A stretch of DNA of 26,140 nucleotides, taken from JBKJVQ01 sp046717125 (lineage in GTDB: Bacteria > Pseudomonadota > Alphaproteobacteria > Rhizobiales > Methyloligellaceae). Location of the stretch: assembly GCA_046717125.1 (NCBI GenBank), contig JBKJVQ010000092.1, positions 1-26,140 on the forward strand, read 5' to 3'. Positions within the stretch are counted from its first letter, which is position 1, and each line of letters begins with the position of its first letter. A model generated the notes under the pieces. That model did not search any database and was not told where the DNA came from. It saw only the letters and a list, made by a program, of their open reading frames with translations. The position numbers and the translations under genes were made by a program. Below are positions 16,547 through 24,805 of this stretch, piece by piece.

Positions 16547-17500
16547 TCACGCCGCTTGTTGCGCCCGTGTCGATCCGAAGCTCGCTCTGCCATGCGGAAA
16601 CATGTTGCAGTCATAACGTGGCAGCGCCTGGCGCGCGCTCGAAAAATCCTCGTCCGTTGCGTCCCTTGGATTGACATCGAACGAATAGGCCGCGCCCTCG
16701 CTATCGAGCAGCGCCGTCGTTTGCGCTGTGAACGAATGGCGGCCGCCATAGGGATAGCAAAACGTTTGGATTTGTTTGCCCAAGAGCGTGGACAGATAAT
16801 CGAACGACCGGGTGATCTCCTGCCGCTGGTCTGGTTCCGAAAGCTTGCTGAAAACATAATGGTTCACACCGTGGCTTCCGATCACCATGCCGGCCTGATC
16901 CATTTCCACGATTTGCGCGGGACTTAGGTAAAAGTTCTGCACCACGGGGCCCTCGTCGCCGAACTCGACGGCGAACATCCCATCGAGCAGGACGCGGCGA
17001 TGTTCGTATGAAATCAGATAATTGAGGATTCGCTTGAAGCTCGTGGTCGCGCGATCGTTGTCCTGGTTTTTGTAGGTCGATTCGTGGAATTCATTGACAT
17101 GGGCATCGCCGAGCATTCGGCTGTCGAGATGATTTTTCAGCAACTGCAGCGCCGCATTCCCGCCCATTCGCCCAAGCAGCAGATGGATACGATGGACGTC
17201 CAGCAGCCTGCCCGTTTCGTAAGGCGACGTGCTGACGTAGAAGAAGCCGCAAATGCCGCGCTCCCTCAATATGGGCAACACATGTTCGTAATGGTCGGCG
17301 AGACCGTCGTCGAACGTCAGGATTGCGCCGTCGGGAGCGCGTCCAGTCTCGCATGCCAGCGCCATGTCGTCAGGCGTGACGAAGCGTTCCCGGCTGGCGA
17401 ACCAGTCGAGCTGGCGTTCAAAGTCACCAACATGCAGATACCGGAAATACGGGAGGTCGCCCGTCGCTGGCCGCACGTAATGATACATGACGGCTTTCAT
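16547..17500 (-). CDS. Polysaccharide deacetylase family protein (CE4 / NodB-like)
   Basis: The 317-residue protein has the NodB-homology motifs: the catalytic TFDDG (62-66, in ILTFDDGLADHYEHVLPIL), the metal-binding GSHGVNH (208-214, His210 and His214), and the later FCYPYGGRHSF. These hydrolyse N-acetyl groups of sugar polymers or precursors using a divalent metal. No signal peptide is seen (MKAVMYHYVRPATG), so it should act in the cytoplasm. It lies 19 bases after the preceding glycosyltransferase-like gene and before the neuCAB genes. It might remove an acetyl group so that a different acyl group can be attached. That is inference. Confidence 0.87.
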   Translation of the reverse strand: MKAVMYHYVRPATGDLPYFRYLHVGDFERQLDWFASRERFVTPDDMALACETGRAPDGAILTFDDGLADHYEHVLPILRERGICGFFYVSTSPYETGRLLDVHRIHLLLGRMGGNAALQLLKNHLDSRMLGDAHVNEFHESTYKNQDNDRATTSFKRILNYLISYEHRRVLLDGMFAVEFGDEGPVVQNFYLSPAQIVEMDQAGMVIGSHGVNHYVFSKLSEPDQRQEITRSFDYLSTLLGKQIQTFCYPYGGRHSFTAQTTALLDSEGAAYSFDVNPRDATDEDFSSARQALPRYDCNMFPHGRASFGSTRAQQAA

Positions 17501-17519
17501 CGGCGCGGCGCCACCCAGC

Positions 17520-19247
17520 TCACTCGGCCGCTTCGGCGATTGGGCGGCTCGAAGGCTGCATTTCGGAGCGCCCCGTCGGCGAAATGGGGGTCACTGTCTC
17601 CCGGCCCCCGATGATCTCTTCCACGACTTGGCAAAAGCGTTGCGCGGCCGTGCCGTCGCTATAGGCCGCCTTCTGCCGCAGCGTCCTGCGCATCGCGTCC
17701 TGACGGACCGTTCCGTCTTTGAGCGATCGCATCGTGGCTTCAACCAGTTCATCCATACTGCGCACAATGTCGACCGCGCCGTTGTCGACCAGCGCACGGT
17801 AGTGATCGCTTGCGTGATACATGTCGAAACTCCACAGCAGGCCGTGATCCTTAACCTGATCGGTGGATTTGAACGCAACGTTGATGGTCGGCAGGCCGAC
17901 GGCGAAGCTCTCCAGGCTCATGGTCGAGGCAACGTTGATGCTGACGGCGGCATGGATCATGCTGTTGACGAGGAGATTCATGTCGTTCTCGTCCGGCAGC
18001 CAGTGATCGCTTTTGCTCCAATGCGGATCGCCCGCGCAGGTCAGCGCCACATTCGGCAGATCCTTCAGGTCAAGATAGTTCTCATCCGATTCCTTGGGAT
18101 GCAGCCGGACCAGGAGAGCGCACTTTCCAGCCATCCCGGACGCCAGTATACGGCGCCAGAATTCGCGTACGATGATGTGCTCATCGGGCATGCCCGCCGG
18201 CGTGTTTGTGGTCCAGAGGATGTAGGGCAGCTCCGCTGGAAGTCCCAAAGTCTCAACAAAGGAGACGCGATCTTTGGCTCCGGGGCGCTGAAAATAAAGA
18301 TCGAACAGCGCCGCGCCCGTCACGACCGTATTGGCTTTGATGTTGGGGAAATGCGCTGCCATCTCGCCTTTCATCTCTTCGCTCCAGACCGTGTAATGGT
18401 CACAGGAGGAATCCATGGCCGGTTTGGTGGTGGGATTGTCCCACGACAGGATATTGGCGAGCGTCGTGCAGCCGTTCTTGCGTGCGTAATAAGTCAGCGG
18501 CCAGGCTTCGGCATGCTGTGCAGTGGTCGAGATGACGAGCGCCGGCCGATAAGTTTCGAACAGGCGATTGAACATCCGCCTGTCGAGATAGGCATGGAAA
18601 TACGTCGCATAGAGCGACTGCATGCCTGAGCGGCCGAGCACCGCGCCTGCGGCATCGGACGTACGCCGCACGGCCGCGTGCTTTAGAAACCTCACCCGGC
18701 CTTCGCCTTCCTCCTTTGAACGCGCTTCCAGATTTTCCAGCCAGCTTGCATGAGTCCGCGAGCCCGACGTCTTCATCAGGTAGTAATGAAAGAACTTTTC
18801 GAACCTTGTGCGGAAGCTCTCGAACCAAGGCAGGATATGGACGCCGGCGGACTGGTAACGTTGCCGAAAATCGTCCGAATATGCGTACGGTGAGAGGATC
18901 ACGACGTTGAAGCTTCGTTTCAGACGTTCTAACACATCCGAAACGAGGAACATGCGCACTGCTTGACCGCAGGTTATCAGCAAGAAAATCGTTTTTTGAT
19001 CGGGCGCCAGCGAAAAACGCGCGGCCTGATCGGATGGCCAAACATCAAGGTCGGCGGCGACGCGGCCGGTCTCCTTCCGCAATCGGCCCGCTTCCTCGAC
19101 AACGCTCAATAGGCTCTTCGACACCGCGCTAAACGGGCTGGCAATTTTTCTAATCACCCTCGCGATCACGCCCATCACCGGCCCAATTATGGCTGCAAGC
19201 GAGGTAAGCAAAACGACGATCCAGCCTCCGATCCAACGCATCGTCAT
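17520..19247 (-). CDS. Large glycosyltransferase-like protein (GT-B type, copy 2)
   Basis: The 575-residue protein starts at an ATG with GGAGGAGGG ahead, and the ATGA overlaps the stop of the methyltransferase before it, a sign of translational coupling. A single N-terminal hydrophobic stretch (WIGGWIVVLLTSLAAIIGPVMG) suggests membrane anchoring, which copy 1 lacks. The catalytic half carries LLVRLHPKESDENY, NDMNLLVNSMIHAAVSINVASTMSLESFAVGLPTINVAF and SDHYRALVDNGAVDIV, matching copy 1 (11625-13379) block by block. The UDP-glycosyltransferase/CDP-glycerol-transferase-like fold is likely. Donor and acceptor are unknown. Confidence 0.72.
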   Translation of the reverse strand: MTMRWIGGWIVVLLTSLAAIIGPVMGVIARVIRKIASPFSAVSKSLLSVVEEAGRLRKETGRVAADLDVWPSDQAARFSLAPDQKTIFLLITCGQAVRMFLVSDVLERLKRSFNVVILSPYAYSDDFRQRYQSAGVHILPWFESFRTRFEKFFHYYLMKTSGSRTHASWLENLEARSKEEGEGRVRFLKHAAVRRTSDAAGAVLGRSGMQSLYATYFHAYLDRRMFNRLFETYRPALVISTTAQHAEAWPLTYYARKNGCTTLANILSWDNPTTKPAMDSSCDHYTVWSEEMKGEMAAHFPNIKANTVVTGAALFDLYFQRPGAKDRVSFVETLGLPAELPYILWTTNTPAGMPDEHIIVREFWRRILASGMAGKCALLVRLHPKESDENYLDLKDLPNVALTCAGDPHWSKSDHWLPDENDMNLLVNSMIHAAVSINVASTMSLESFAVGLPTINVAFKSTDQVKDHGLLWSFDMYHASDHYRALVDNGAVDIVRSMDELVEATMRSLKDGTVRQDAMRRTLRQKAAYSDGTAAQRFCQVVEEIIGGRETVTPISPTGRSEMQPSSRPIAEAAE

Positions 19248-20749
19248 CTGACCCTCCTCCACAGACGCTTCTTCAGCGATGAGGAGCCGCTGCGCGCTAG
19301 CCCCAACCAATTAGCCGCAATCGATTTCGTGCTCCGGGGCGCACGCGCCGCCACGAGCTTTTTCTTAAGCTTCTTTACGTCCCGCCCGCGCATTCTTTTC
19401 ATGGCAGTGAGCTTGCTTTTCATGGCAGTGAGCTTGGCCATGAGCCCGCGCTGCGTGTTTCTGACCTGCCCCCGTAGCGCTCCTTGCGTCACCCGTTCAT
19501 GATACAGCTCTCCCTGCAGGAGAGTCGCCAGCTCCTGCATCGGGTCGGGCCAATGGATTTCGACCTGCTGTTCCGATTTCCGCGCGACGATCCGGATTTG
19601 CTTGAGCTCCTGCGCTTCCGCATCGCCATGCAGCACATGGCGCGTATCGACGATGTCCTTGCGTTCGACGACGAAGCCGGCTTTTTCGACGAGGGCCGAC
19701 AGCGTGTTCACCGAGAACATATAGGTGTGGTCGATTTCGACGACGTTATTCTCGAACCCTTCGTAATGCGCTTCGCGAATGGCGTCGGATATATCGATGA
19801 ACAGGATGCCGCCTTGTTTCAGCCAGCGCCAGGCATGACGCAAATCCCCGAGCGGATCGAGCATGTGATTGATCGTTCGGATATTCATGACGACGTCGTA
19901 GGTATTTTCCGGAATGTCGGCCGTCGCGGGAAATCCCTGGAACAATTCGATTCCGAGATGGTCCATGGCCGCCTGCACGGTCGCCGCGCGCGGCTCTAGC
20001 CCTGTGACTTCGCACCCGTGCCGGTCGCGCCAGGGCTCAAGCAACTTGCCCCATCCCGCGCCCGCCTCGAAGACTTTGCCGCCTTCGGGCACGTCTGGCT
20101 TCAGATACGCGTAAAGATTGTCCGCATAGGCTTCGAATTCCCAATTCTCACGGTCCCTGGCCCGGCTTTCCAGCAGGGTCGCGATCTCGTCGTCGCTGGG
20201 CTCGGGCTCGGGCGAGCCTGGCGCGAGTTCAGTATATTTTCGGCGGTTGAACGCGCGCAGCGCTTCCCTGTCCTCCTCTTTCATCTCGAATTGGGATCCG
20301 AAATGACGCTTGAGCTGCGCCTCGATCGTGCCGAGGCTTAGCGTGGTGTGGTAGTCGCCTTCCTCGCTGCTGCCGTCGGTATAGAATTTGCCGTAGCTCG
20401 TTTCAGTCGGGCGCGGATTGAGGTACATCAGCCCGCACTGCCGGCACATCACCGTCGTAATGCCGAGGCCGTATTTGTCGGTGTGAGCGAGTGTGACCGG
20501 CGCGTCCGTACCGCACAGATTGCAGGGGACATGCTCGACATCGGTCAGCAGCCGTGCGCGCATGCTGGAATAGACGTCCCGCAGCGAAACGCCGTAACGT
20601 TTCCTGATAAAGCCGCCGATGAGCTGATCGACCCGCTCTCCGCCTTCGACGCCCGACGTGCCTGCACCATCCCGCGCACCGGCGGACGCATCCTCTGGCT
20701 GGCGTTCAGCCACCTCATCCGGCTGGCGTTCAGCAACCTCAGACACCAT
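19244..20749 (-). CDS. Zinc-binding class I SAM methyltransferase (copy B)
   Basis: The 501-residue protein has a repeated N-terminus (VAERQP twice), then a four-cysteine zinc site (C76, C79, C102, C105) followed by GLMYLNPRPTETSYGKFY. SAM motif I is VFEAGAGWGKLL (226-237). DIPENTYDVVMNIRTINHMLDPLGDL, WLKQGGILFIDI and the YEGFENNVVEIDH block match copy A (8999-10318) closely. The C-terminal 65 residues are very Lys/Arg-rich (KLTAMK repeats, RDVKKLKKKLVAARAP, SLKKRLWRRVR). Its start overlaps the acyl carrier protein stop (11 bases), with GGAG 5 bases ahead, and its stop overlaps the next gene. Placement straight after FkbH and the carrier protein makes methylation of a carrier-bound acyl group or its sugar ester an option. 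Confidence 0.87.
   Translation of the reverse strand: MVSEVAERQPDEVAERQPEDASAGARDGAGTSGVEGGERVDQLIGGFIRKRYGVSLRDVYSSMRARLLTDVEHVPCNLCGTDAPVTLAHTDKYGLGITTVMCRQCGLMYLNPRPTETSYGKFYTDGSSEEGDYHTTLSLGTIEAQLKRHFGSQFEMKEEDREALRAFNRRKYTELAPGSPEPEPSDDEIATLLESRARDRENWEFEAYADNLYAYLKPDVPEGGKVFEAGAGWGKLLEPWRDRHGCEVTGLEPRAATVQAAMDHLGIELFQGFPATADIPENTYDVVMNIRTINHMLDPLGDLRHAWRWLKQGGILFIDISDAIREAHYEGFENNVVEIDHTYMFSVNTLSALVEKAGFVVERKDIVDTRHVLHGDAEAQELKQIRIVARKSEQQVEIHWPDPMQELATLLQGELYHERVTQGALRGQVRNTQRGLMAKLTAMKSKLTAMKRMRGRDVKKLKKKLVAARAPRSTKSIAANWLGLARSGSSSLKKRLWRRVR
19395..19436. repeat. Perfect 21-bp tandem duplication inside copy B
   Basis: Two identical 21-base units (19395-19415 and 19416-19436) lie back to back. 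On the minus strand they encode KLTAMK twice, separated by one residue (KLTAMKSKLTAMK). Being seven codons, the change in copy number keeps the frame. Confidence 0.9.
20697..20741. repeat. 24-bp-period tandem repeat at the start of copy B
   Basis: 21 of the 24 bases (20697-20717 and 20721-20741) match with one mismatch. On the minus strand they encode SEVAERQP and DEVAERQP one after the other. The period is eight codons, so slippage keeps the reading frame. It lies just inside the gene, next to the overlap with the carrier protein gene. Confidence 0.85.
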
Positions 20750-20966
20750 GCCGCTCCAGGATGTTCTCGATATCCTGCACGCTGCGAATCTCGATCATTT
20801 CGTCCATCGAAAGCGAGAGGCCGAACTGCTGCTCGATCGCATTGACCAGCGCGACATGCCGCAGCGAATCCCATCGGGCCACGTCGGTTCGCGATGTGCT
20901 CCGCGTCACGGAGCCGTCATAATTGAAAACGTCCGCAAACAGGACTTGGATATCCGAACGCACCAT
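20739..20966 (-). CDS. Acyl carrier protein
   Basis: The 75-residue acidic protein has the carrier-protein helix pattern and the 4'-phosphopantetheine site in RWDSLRHVALVNAIEQQFGLSLSMDEM (Ser in DSL). The 20966 ATG is chosen because GGGGTGG lies about 5 bases ahead; an upstream GTG at 20978 would add four residues. It follows the FkbH-like gene by 25 bases and overlaps the methyltransferase start by 11 bases, so the three are made together. FkbH proteins normally load their substrate onto a carrier protein of this kind. A phosphopantetheinyl transferase is not seen in the window and must be supplied elsewhere. Confidence 0.92.
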   Translation of the reverse strand: MVRSDIQVLFADVFNYDGSVTRSTSRTDVARWDSLRHVALVNAIEQQFGLSLSMDEMIEIRSVQDIENILERHGV

Positions 20967-20991
20967 CGACCACCCCACACCCGCTGACTGC

Positions 20992-23190
20992 TTAATCCCT
21001 GTGGACCGTTATAAATTCAGGCCATGCAAAAGGCGTAGGCCCGATCAAATCCCGTTCCCACAGGCTCGTCTCGCCGTCCTGCCCGGCCGCGGAGAACCCG
21101 TTACTGGCATAAAAGGACTGAACCATGGCGTTTTTTTTGGTCGGAATATAGGCCGCCGCAACCCGCCGGACGCCGCGTTCCTTCAGCATATCGAGCAGCG
21201 TGCCGAGGAACGCTGTCTCAACCCCGCGCCCGATGATCCGGCAGCTCATGAGGAAGCTCGTGATCGTCGCCGCATCGCCGTCGATCCGCCCGGTCGCGCA
21301 AATTGAAAGACCGTGATCGCCAAACCTGTCCAGCGCCCGGCCGATCAGAATTATATGGCGCGCAGGATCGTCCATCATCGCCTGGAGGGCGGCTTCGTCG
21401 AACCGCTCCGTGGTCAGGTTGAACTGATTGGTGCGCAGATGCAGCTGCGCCGCGCGCGCCAGCGTTGCGGGCGCAACCTCCTCGACCGTCAGGCTCTGGT
21501 CGAGATCCTTCAGATAGTCGTTCAGACTCCCCGTCGATTGGCGCAGCGAGTTGCGTTGCCGCTCGGCGCGGTACATCTCGTTGCGTCGGCTGTCCTCCTC
21601 GGTCAGCCGCACGGGCCAGGTGACGGAGAGACGCCGCAGCCAGAAAGGCCGGGCCGCGGGATCGTCAGGAAGTTCGGGCACGATCACGTCAGGGAGCACG
21701 CGACGCATGGCGTCCCGCTCATGCGGGCTGTCGTCGAGAAAGACAAAACTATCGAGGCCGAGATTGAGCTCCTGGGCGAGGCTCTGGATGTTGGCCGCTT
21801 TCGGCTCCCAGTTGATCCGTATCGCGACGAAATCGTCCTCCTTCAGCAGCATCCCCGGATGGTCGGCGAACGCTGTGATTGCGTCCGGGTTATTCTTGCT
21901 GAGCAGGGCGAGCAGCATGCCCTGCCCCTTGAGCCGCAGGCATTCATGCTGGAATGCTTTGAACGCGTTGCCCGGAAACTCGTCATCGCAAAGCAATTTG
22001 GAAACGCCGTCCTCGCCGAAGATTCCGCCCCAGACTGTGTTGTCGAGATCGAGCGCCAGCACCTTGGCGGGACCACGCTTCAGTGACTGGAATGCGCGCG
22101 CGAAAGCCATGGCGAGATGGCGCGTGGCGTCGGCGGCATAGGGCATGCGCCCGTATAAGGCGAGCTTGGGATCGATCCATTTCGAAGGCGCGATGCCGCC
22201 GAGCGCCCCATGGGCGTCGACCAGTAGGACCTGGCTGTGACGCTGCGCGACATCCTGCAAGCGCGTATTGATCTCGGCGATAGCCCACGCCGTCCCGGAC
22301 GGATGGCGGCCATCGATCAACCCCGCGGTCGGCGCATGGGCGTAAGGGACAGTATTGATGATGACGGGACCGGCACCGGCGCTCGCATAGGTTTCGAGGG
22401 CAGACGCAAGAAGATCGAGCTTGCGCGTCAGCGCGTCGTCGGCCTGTTTCTCCTGTCGCCAGTCGCGGGCATGTAGCCCGTCGAGGTCGAGCAGGACGAT
22501 GAGCGCGTCCCGGTCCTCTTCGCCCACTTGCAGCAATTCGGGAAAAGCCTGCCCGAACTCGGATTCCGACACCGACGCGTTGTAACCGGCAGCGGCGAAG
22601 GCGGCAGGCAGATTGGCCGCCAGCCCCTGCGCATTCGAGACGCCCGTAACGCGCAGGCGAACCGCGGGGAGGGTCTCCCGCAGTAACCCAAGATGAGGTT
22701 GAGCGAGGCGGAGAAGCTGCGGACCTGTCCGCCAATGTGCGAGGGCAACGCGCGCGGCGAGTTCGCCCTCACCCAGGCCGACGAGGTGCTTCACGGCGGC
22801 GGCCACGACTTCCGGCGCGATATCGTCCCGCGCAACGAGATCGCGGGTAGCCGCCGCGGCTTCTGCGTGCGCGTCGCCATCATGGCCCGGACGGCGCAGA
22901 CGGTTCAAGCTGTTGAGGGCGTTGAGTGCGGCGCCAAGAGTTGGCAATTGCGATGCCGGCAGGCAATGACCAGAAGCCAGCAGCGCCGACGCAAGCCAAG
23001 CGGGCAGCGGAACGGACTCAGCTTCAAGGTTCTGGGTCAGCCGCGCGACTTGCGCTGGCCGAACGGCGCTCCAGTCGACCGCGCGCAGGAATACGCGCCC
23101 GCGCAGGCACTCCGCCGCGTTAGCGATCACAGCGTCGATCAAATTGTCCAGGCTGGATGTCCGTCCAGCTTGCATCGCGGTCATCGGCAT
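20992..23190 (-). CDS. FkbH-like protein (HAD phosphatase plus GNAT-like domain)
   Basis: The 732-residue protein has an N-terminal region of about 370 residues, including an alpha-helical part and a SGNH-like Rossmann stretch (ALIVLLDLDGLHARDW, INTVPYAHAPT). The HAD domain follows, with motif I VLALDLDNTVWGGIFGEDG (Asp at 381), LLSKNN, and FLDDSPHERDAMR (485-497). A GNAT-like C-terminal domain contains FLMSCRIIGRGVETAFLGTLLDML and KNAMVQSFYASNGF. Known FkbH proteins take a phosphoglyceryl donor from glycolysis and load a glyceryl group on a carrier protein with loss of phosphate. Here the partner carrier gene follows directly. The 23190 ATG has GAGAAG ahead; ATGs at 23184 and 23175 are alternatives. 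A gap of about 100 bases separates it from the MaoC-SDR fusion. Confidence 0.9.
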   Translation of the reverse strand: MPMTAMQAGRTSSLDNLIDAVIANAAECLRGRVFLRAVDWSAVRPAQVARLTQNLEAESVPLPAWLASALLASGHCLPASQLPTLGAALNALNSLNRLRRPGHDGDAHAEAAAATRDLVARDDIAPEVVAAAVKHLVGLGEGELAARVALAHWRTGPQLLRLAQPHLGLLRETLPAVRLRVTGVSNAQGLAANLPAAFAAAGYNASVSESEFGQAFPELLQVGEEDRDALIVLLDLDGLHARDWRQEKQADDALTRKLDLLASALETYASAGAGPVIINTVPYAHAPTAGLIDGRHPSGTAWAIAEINTRLQDVAQRHSQVLLVDAHGALGGIAPSKWIDPKLALYGRMPYAADATRHLAMAFARAFQSLKRGPAKVLALDLDNTVWGGIFGEDGVSKLLCDDEFPGNAFKAFQHECLRLKGQGMLLALLSKNNPDAITAFADHPGMLLKEDDFVAIRINWEPKAANIQSLAQELNLGLDSFVFLDDSPHERDAMRRVLPDVIVPELPDDPAARPFWLRRLSVTWPVRLTEEDSRRNEMYRAERQRNSLRQSTGSLNDYLKDLDQSLTVEEVAPATLARAAQLHLRTNQFNLTTERFDEAALQAMMDDPARHIILIGRALDRFGDHGLSICATGRIDGDAATITSFLMSCRIIGRGVETAFLGTLLDMLKERGVRRVAAAYIPTKKNAMVQSFYASNGFSAAGQDGETSLWERDLIGPTPFAWPEFITVHRD

Positions 23191-23294
23191 GGCTTCTCGG
23201 GTTCGCTGCAACCGGCCTGCACGCAAAGTTGCGAGACGCTCGTTCTGGCCTGTCTGTTTCGGCGCTGGACGCGCCCCGAAAGAAAGGACGGTCG

Positions 23295-24551
23295 TTAGAC
23301 CATCACGTCGCCACCCGTGACGAGAAGGTTCTCACCGGTGACGAAACCGGCATAGGGAGATACCAGAAAAAGCACGGCTCCCGCCACATCGTCAACATTG
23401 GCCATCCGGCGCAAAGGCGTGCGGCTGACGGCCATTTGACGGAAGCGCTCCGGCACATTGGCGACGAGATCTGTGTCTGTCATCGAGGGGGAGACGGCGT
23501 TCACGCGGACGCCCGCCGGCCCCAGTTCCTGCGCGAGGTTCTTGCTCATGCCGAGCAGCGCGCTCTTCGCGGCAACGTAAGGGAGCCAGTTATAGGCCGT
23601 GCGGCCCATCACCGCCGAGGTGACGACATTGACAATGCTGCCGCTTCTCTGTTTCAGCAGCGGCAGAGCGGCGCGGGTGACGTGGAACACGCCGCCGACG
23701 ATCTGTTCGAAGGCGTCCCGCATGTCGTCCCACGCAAAATCCTCGAACGACGCCGACTTGATCCGGGGCCCCGCATTATTGACCAGCATATCCAGCCCGC
23801 CCGCTCCTTCGATGCCGGCCAGCATGCGCTGGACCTCGCTCGCATCGCTGATATCGGCCTTGACGGTACGAGCGGCGCCGTTCTCGGCGGCGATTTCGGC
23901 GGCGAGGCTTTCCGCCGCGTCCTTGCTGGCGTTGTAGTTGATCCAGACTGTCGCCCCGTGCGCGGCAAGGGTGCGCGCGACCGACCGGCCGATGCCGCGC
24001 GATGCGCCCGTGACCAGCGCGGTTTGACCTGACAACAGATCGCTCATCGAGGATGCCTTTCGGGAGCGCGGCGGTGATTGAGGCGGCGCGAAGCGCAGAA
24101 CCTTGACGCGCGCCTCGCCCGTAAGGACCGCGCGGCCGTGCTGATTGAAGCATTCGGTCCTTATATGGATGACGCGCGTCTCCGGGTCTGCGGCGGTGAC
24201 CGTGCCGACAGCTTTGACTGTGTCGCCGATAAAGACCGGCTGCGTGAAGTCGATGGATTGGGAGAGATAGAGCGCGCCGCGTCCCGGAATCTTCATGCCG
24301 ACCAGCGTAGAGAGCAGGCTCGCATGCAGGAAGCCATGGACGACGCGCTGCTCGAACTCAGTTCGGGCGGCGAACTCGTCGTCCATATGCAACGCGTTGT
24401 AATCGCCCGAAAGCGAGGCAAACGCTTCGACGTCCTCACGCCTGATTGTCTTGGAGACGCTGTCGGAAAATCCCACCGAAAAGCGCACTATCGGATCCAG
24501 CCCATCCTGGGCAGGCGCGGATCGGGTCAGGTCGGGCGTCTCGGCGGTCAT
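23295..24551 (-). CDS. MaoC-type hydratase fused to SDR reductase
   Basis: The 418-residue protein joins two domains in one frame. Residues 25-155 form a MaoC/(R)-enoyl hydratase hot-dog fold with catalytic Asp50 and His55 (FASLSGDYNALHMD) and VVHGFLHASLLSTLVG. A Pro/Ser-rich linker (157-168) leads into an SDR with TGASRGIG (181-188), NNAG (258-261), and Ser312, Tyr325 and Lys329 of the catalytic triad (YVAAKSA). It looks like the hydratase plus ketoreductase of fatty-acid or polyketide chemistry acting on a carrier-bound or CoA-bound short chain. M169 (MSDLLSG) might allow a separate SDR, but no stop separates the domains. The start has AAGGG about 8 bases ahead. It is the first gene of the long leftward operon. 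Confidence 0.9.
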   Translation of the reverse strand: MTAETPDLTRSAPAQDGLDPIVRFSVGFSDSVSKTIRREDVEAFASLSGDYNALHMDDEFAARTEFEQRVVHGFLHASLLSTLVGMKIPGRGALYLSQSIDFTQPVFIGDTVKAVGTVTAADPETRVIHIRTECFNQHGRAVLTGEARVKVLRFAPPQSPPRSRKASSMSDLLSGQTALVTGASRGIGRSVARTLAAHGATVWINYNASKDAAESLAAEIAAENGAARTVKADISDASEVQRMLAGIEGAGGLDMLVNNAGPRIKSASFEDFAWDDMRDAFEQIVGGVFHVTRAALPLLKQRSGSIVNVVTSAVMGRTAYNWLPYVAAKSALLGMSKNLAQELGPAGVRVNAVSPSMTDTDLVANVPERFRQMAVSRTPLRRMANVDDVAGAVLFLVSPYAGFVTGENLLVTGGDVMV

Positions 24552-24805
24552 CGGCGGATCCCTTACAGAGCCACCGCCGACCGTTCAAGGCGCAACGGCG
24601 GGTCCACGCCTCGCTTGCAGTCCCCGCGCATGGTTGCCTCGCAGTGCGATGCCAGCGTGCGCGCGCTTTAAAAGAGCCATGATGCCGAAAAGAATGAAGC
24701 GGTTTTCGGACGACATCATGCTCAAACTATTGAATCCGATCACGTTCATGACTCTCTGTCGATTCGACCGGGAGTGATCGTGATCTTGGACGGGGTCCGG
24801 ATGCG

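Noticed and set aside
17487..18629. 380-codon open frame on the plus strand.
   Set aside because: It is antisense to the glycosyltransferase-like gene at 17520-19247, with no recognisable domain or ribosome-binding site.
23295..24044. Separate SDR gene starting at M169 of the fusion (MSDLLSG).
   Set aside because: No stop codon or clear Shine-Dalgarno separates it from the MaoC domain; kept as one fused protein, with internal start noted.
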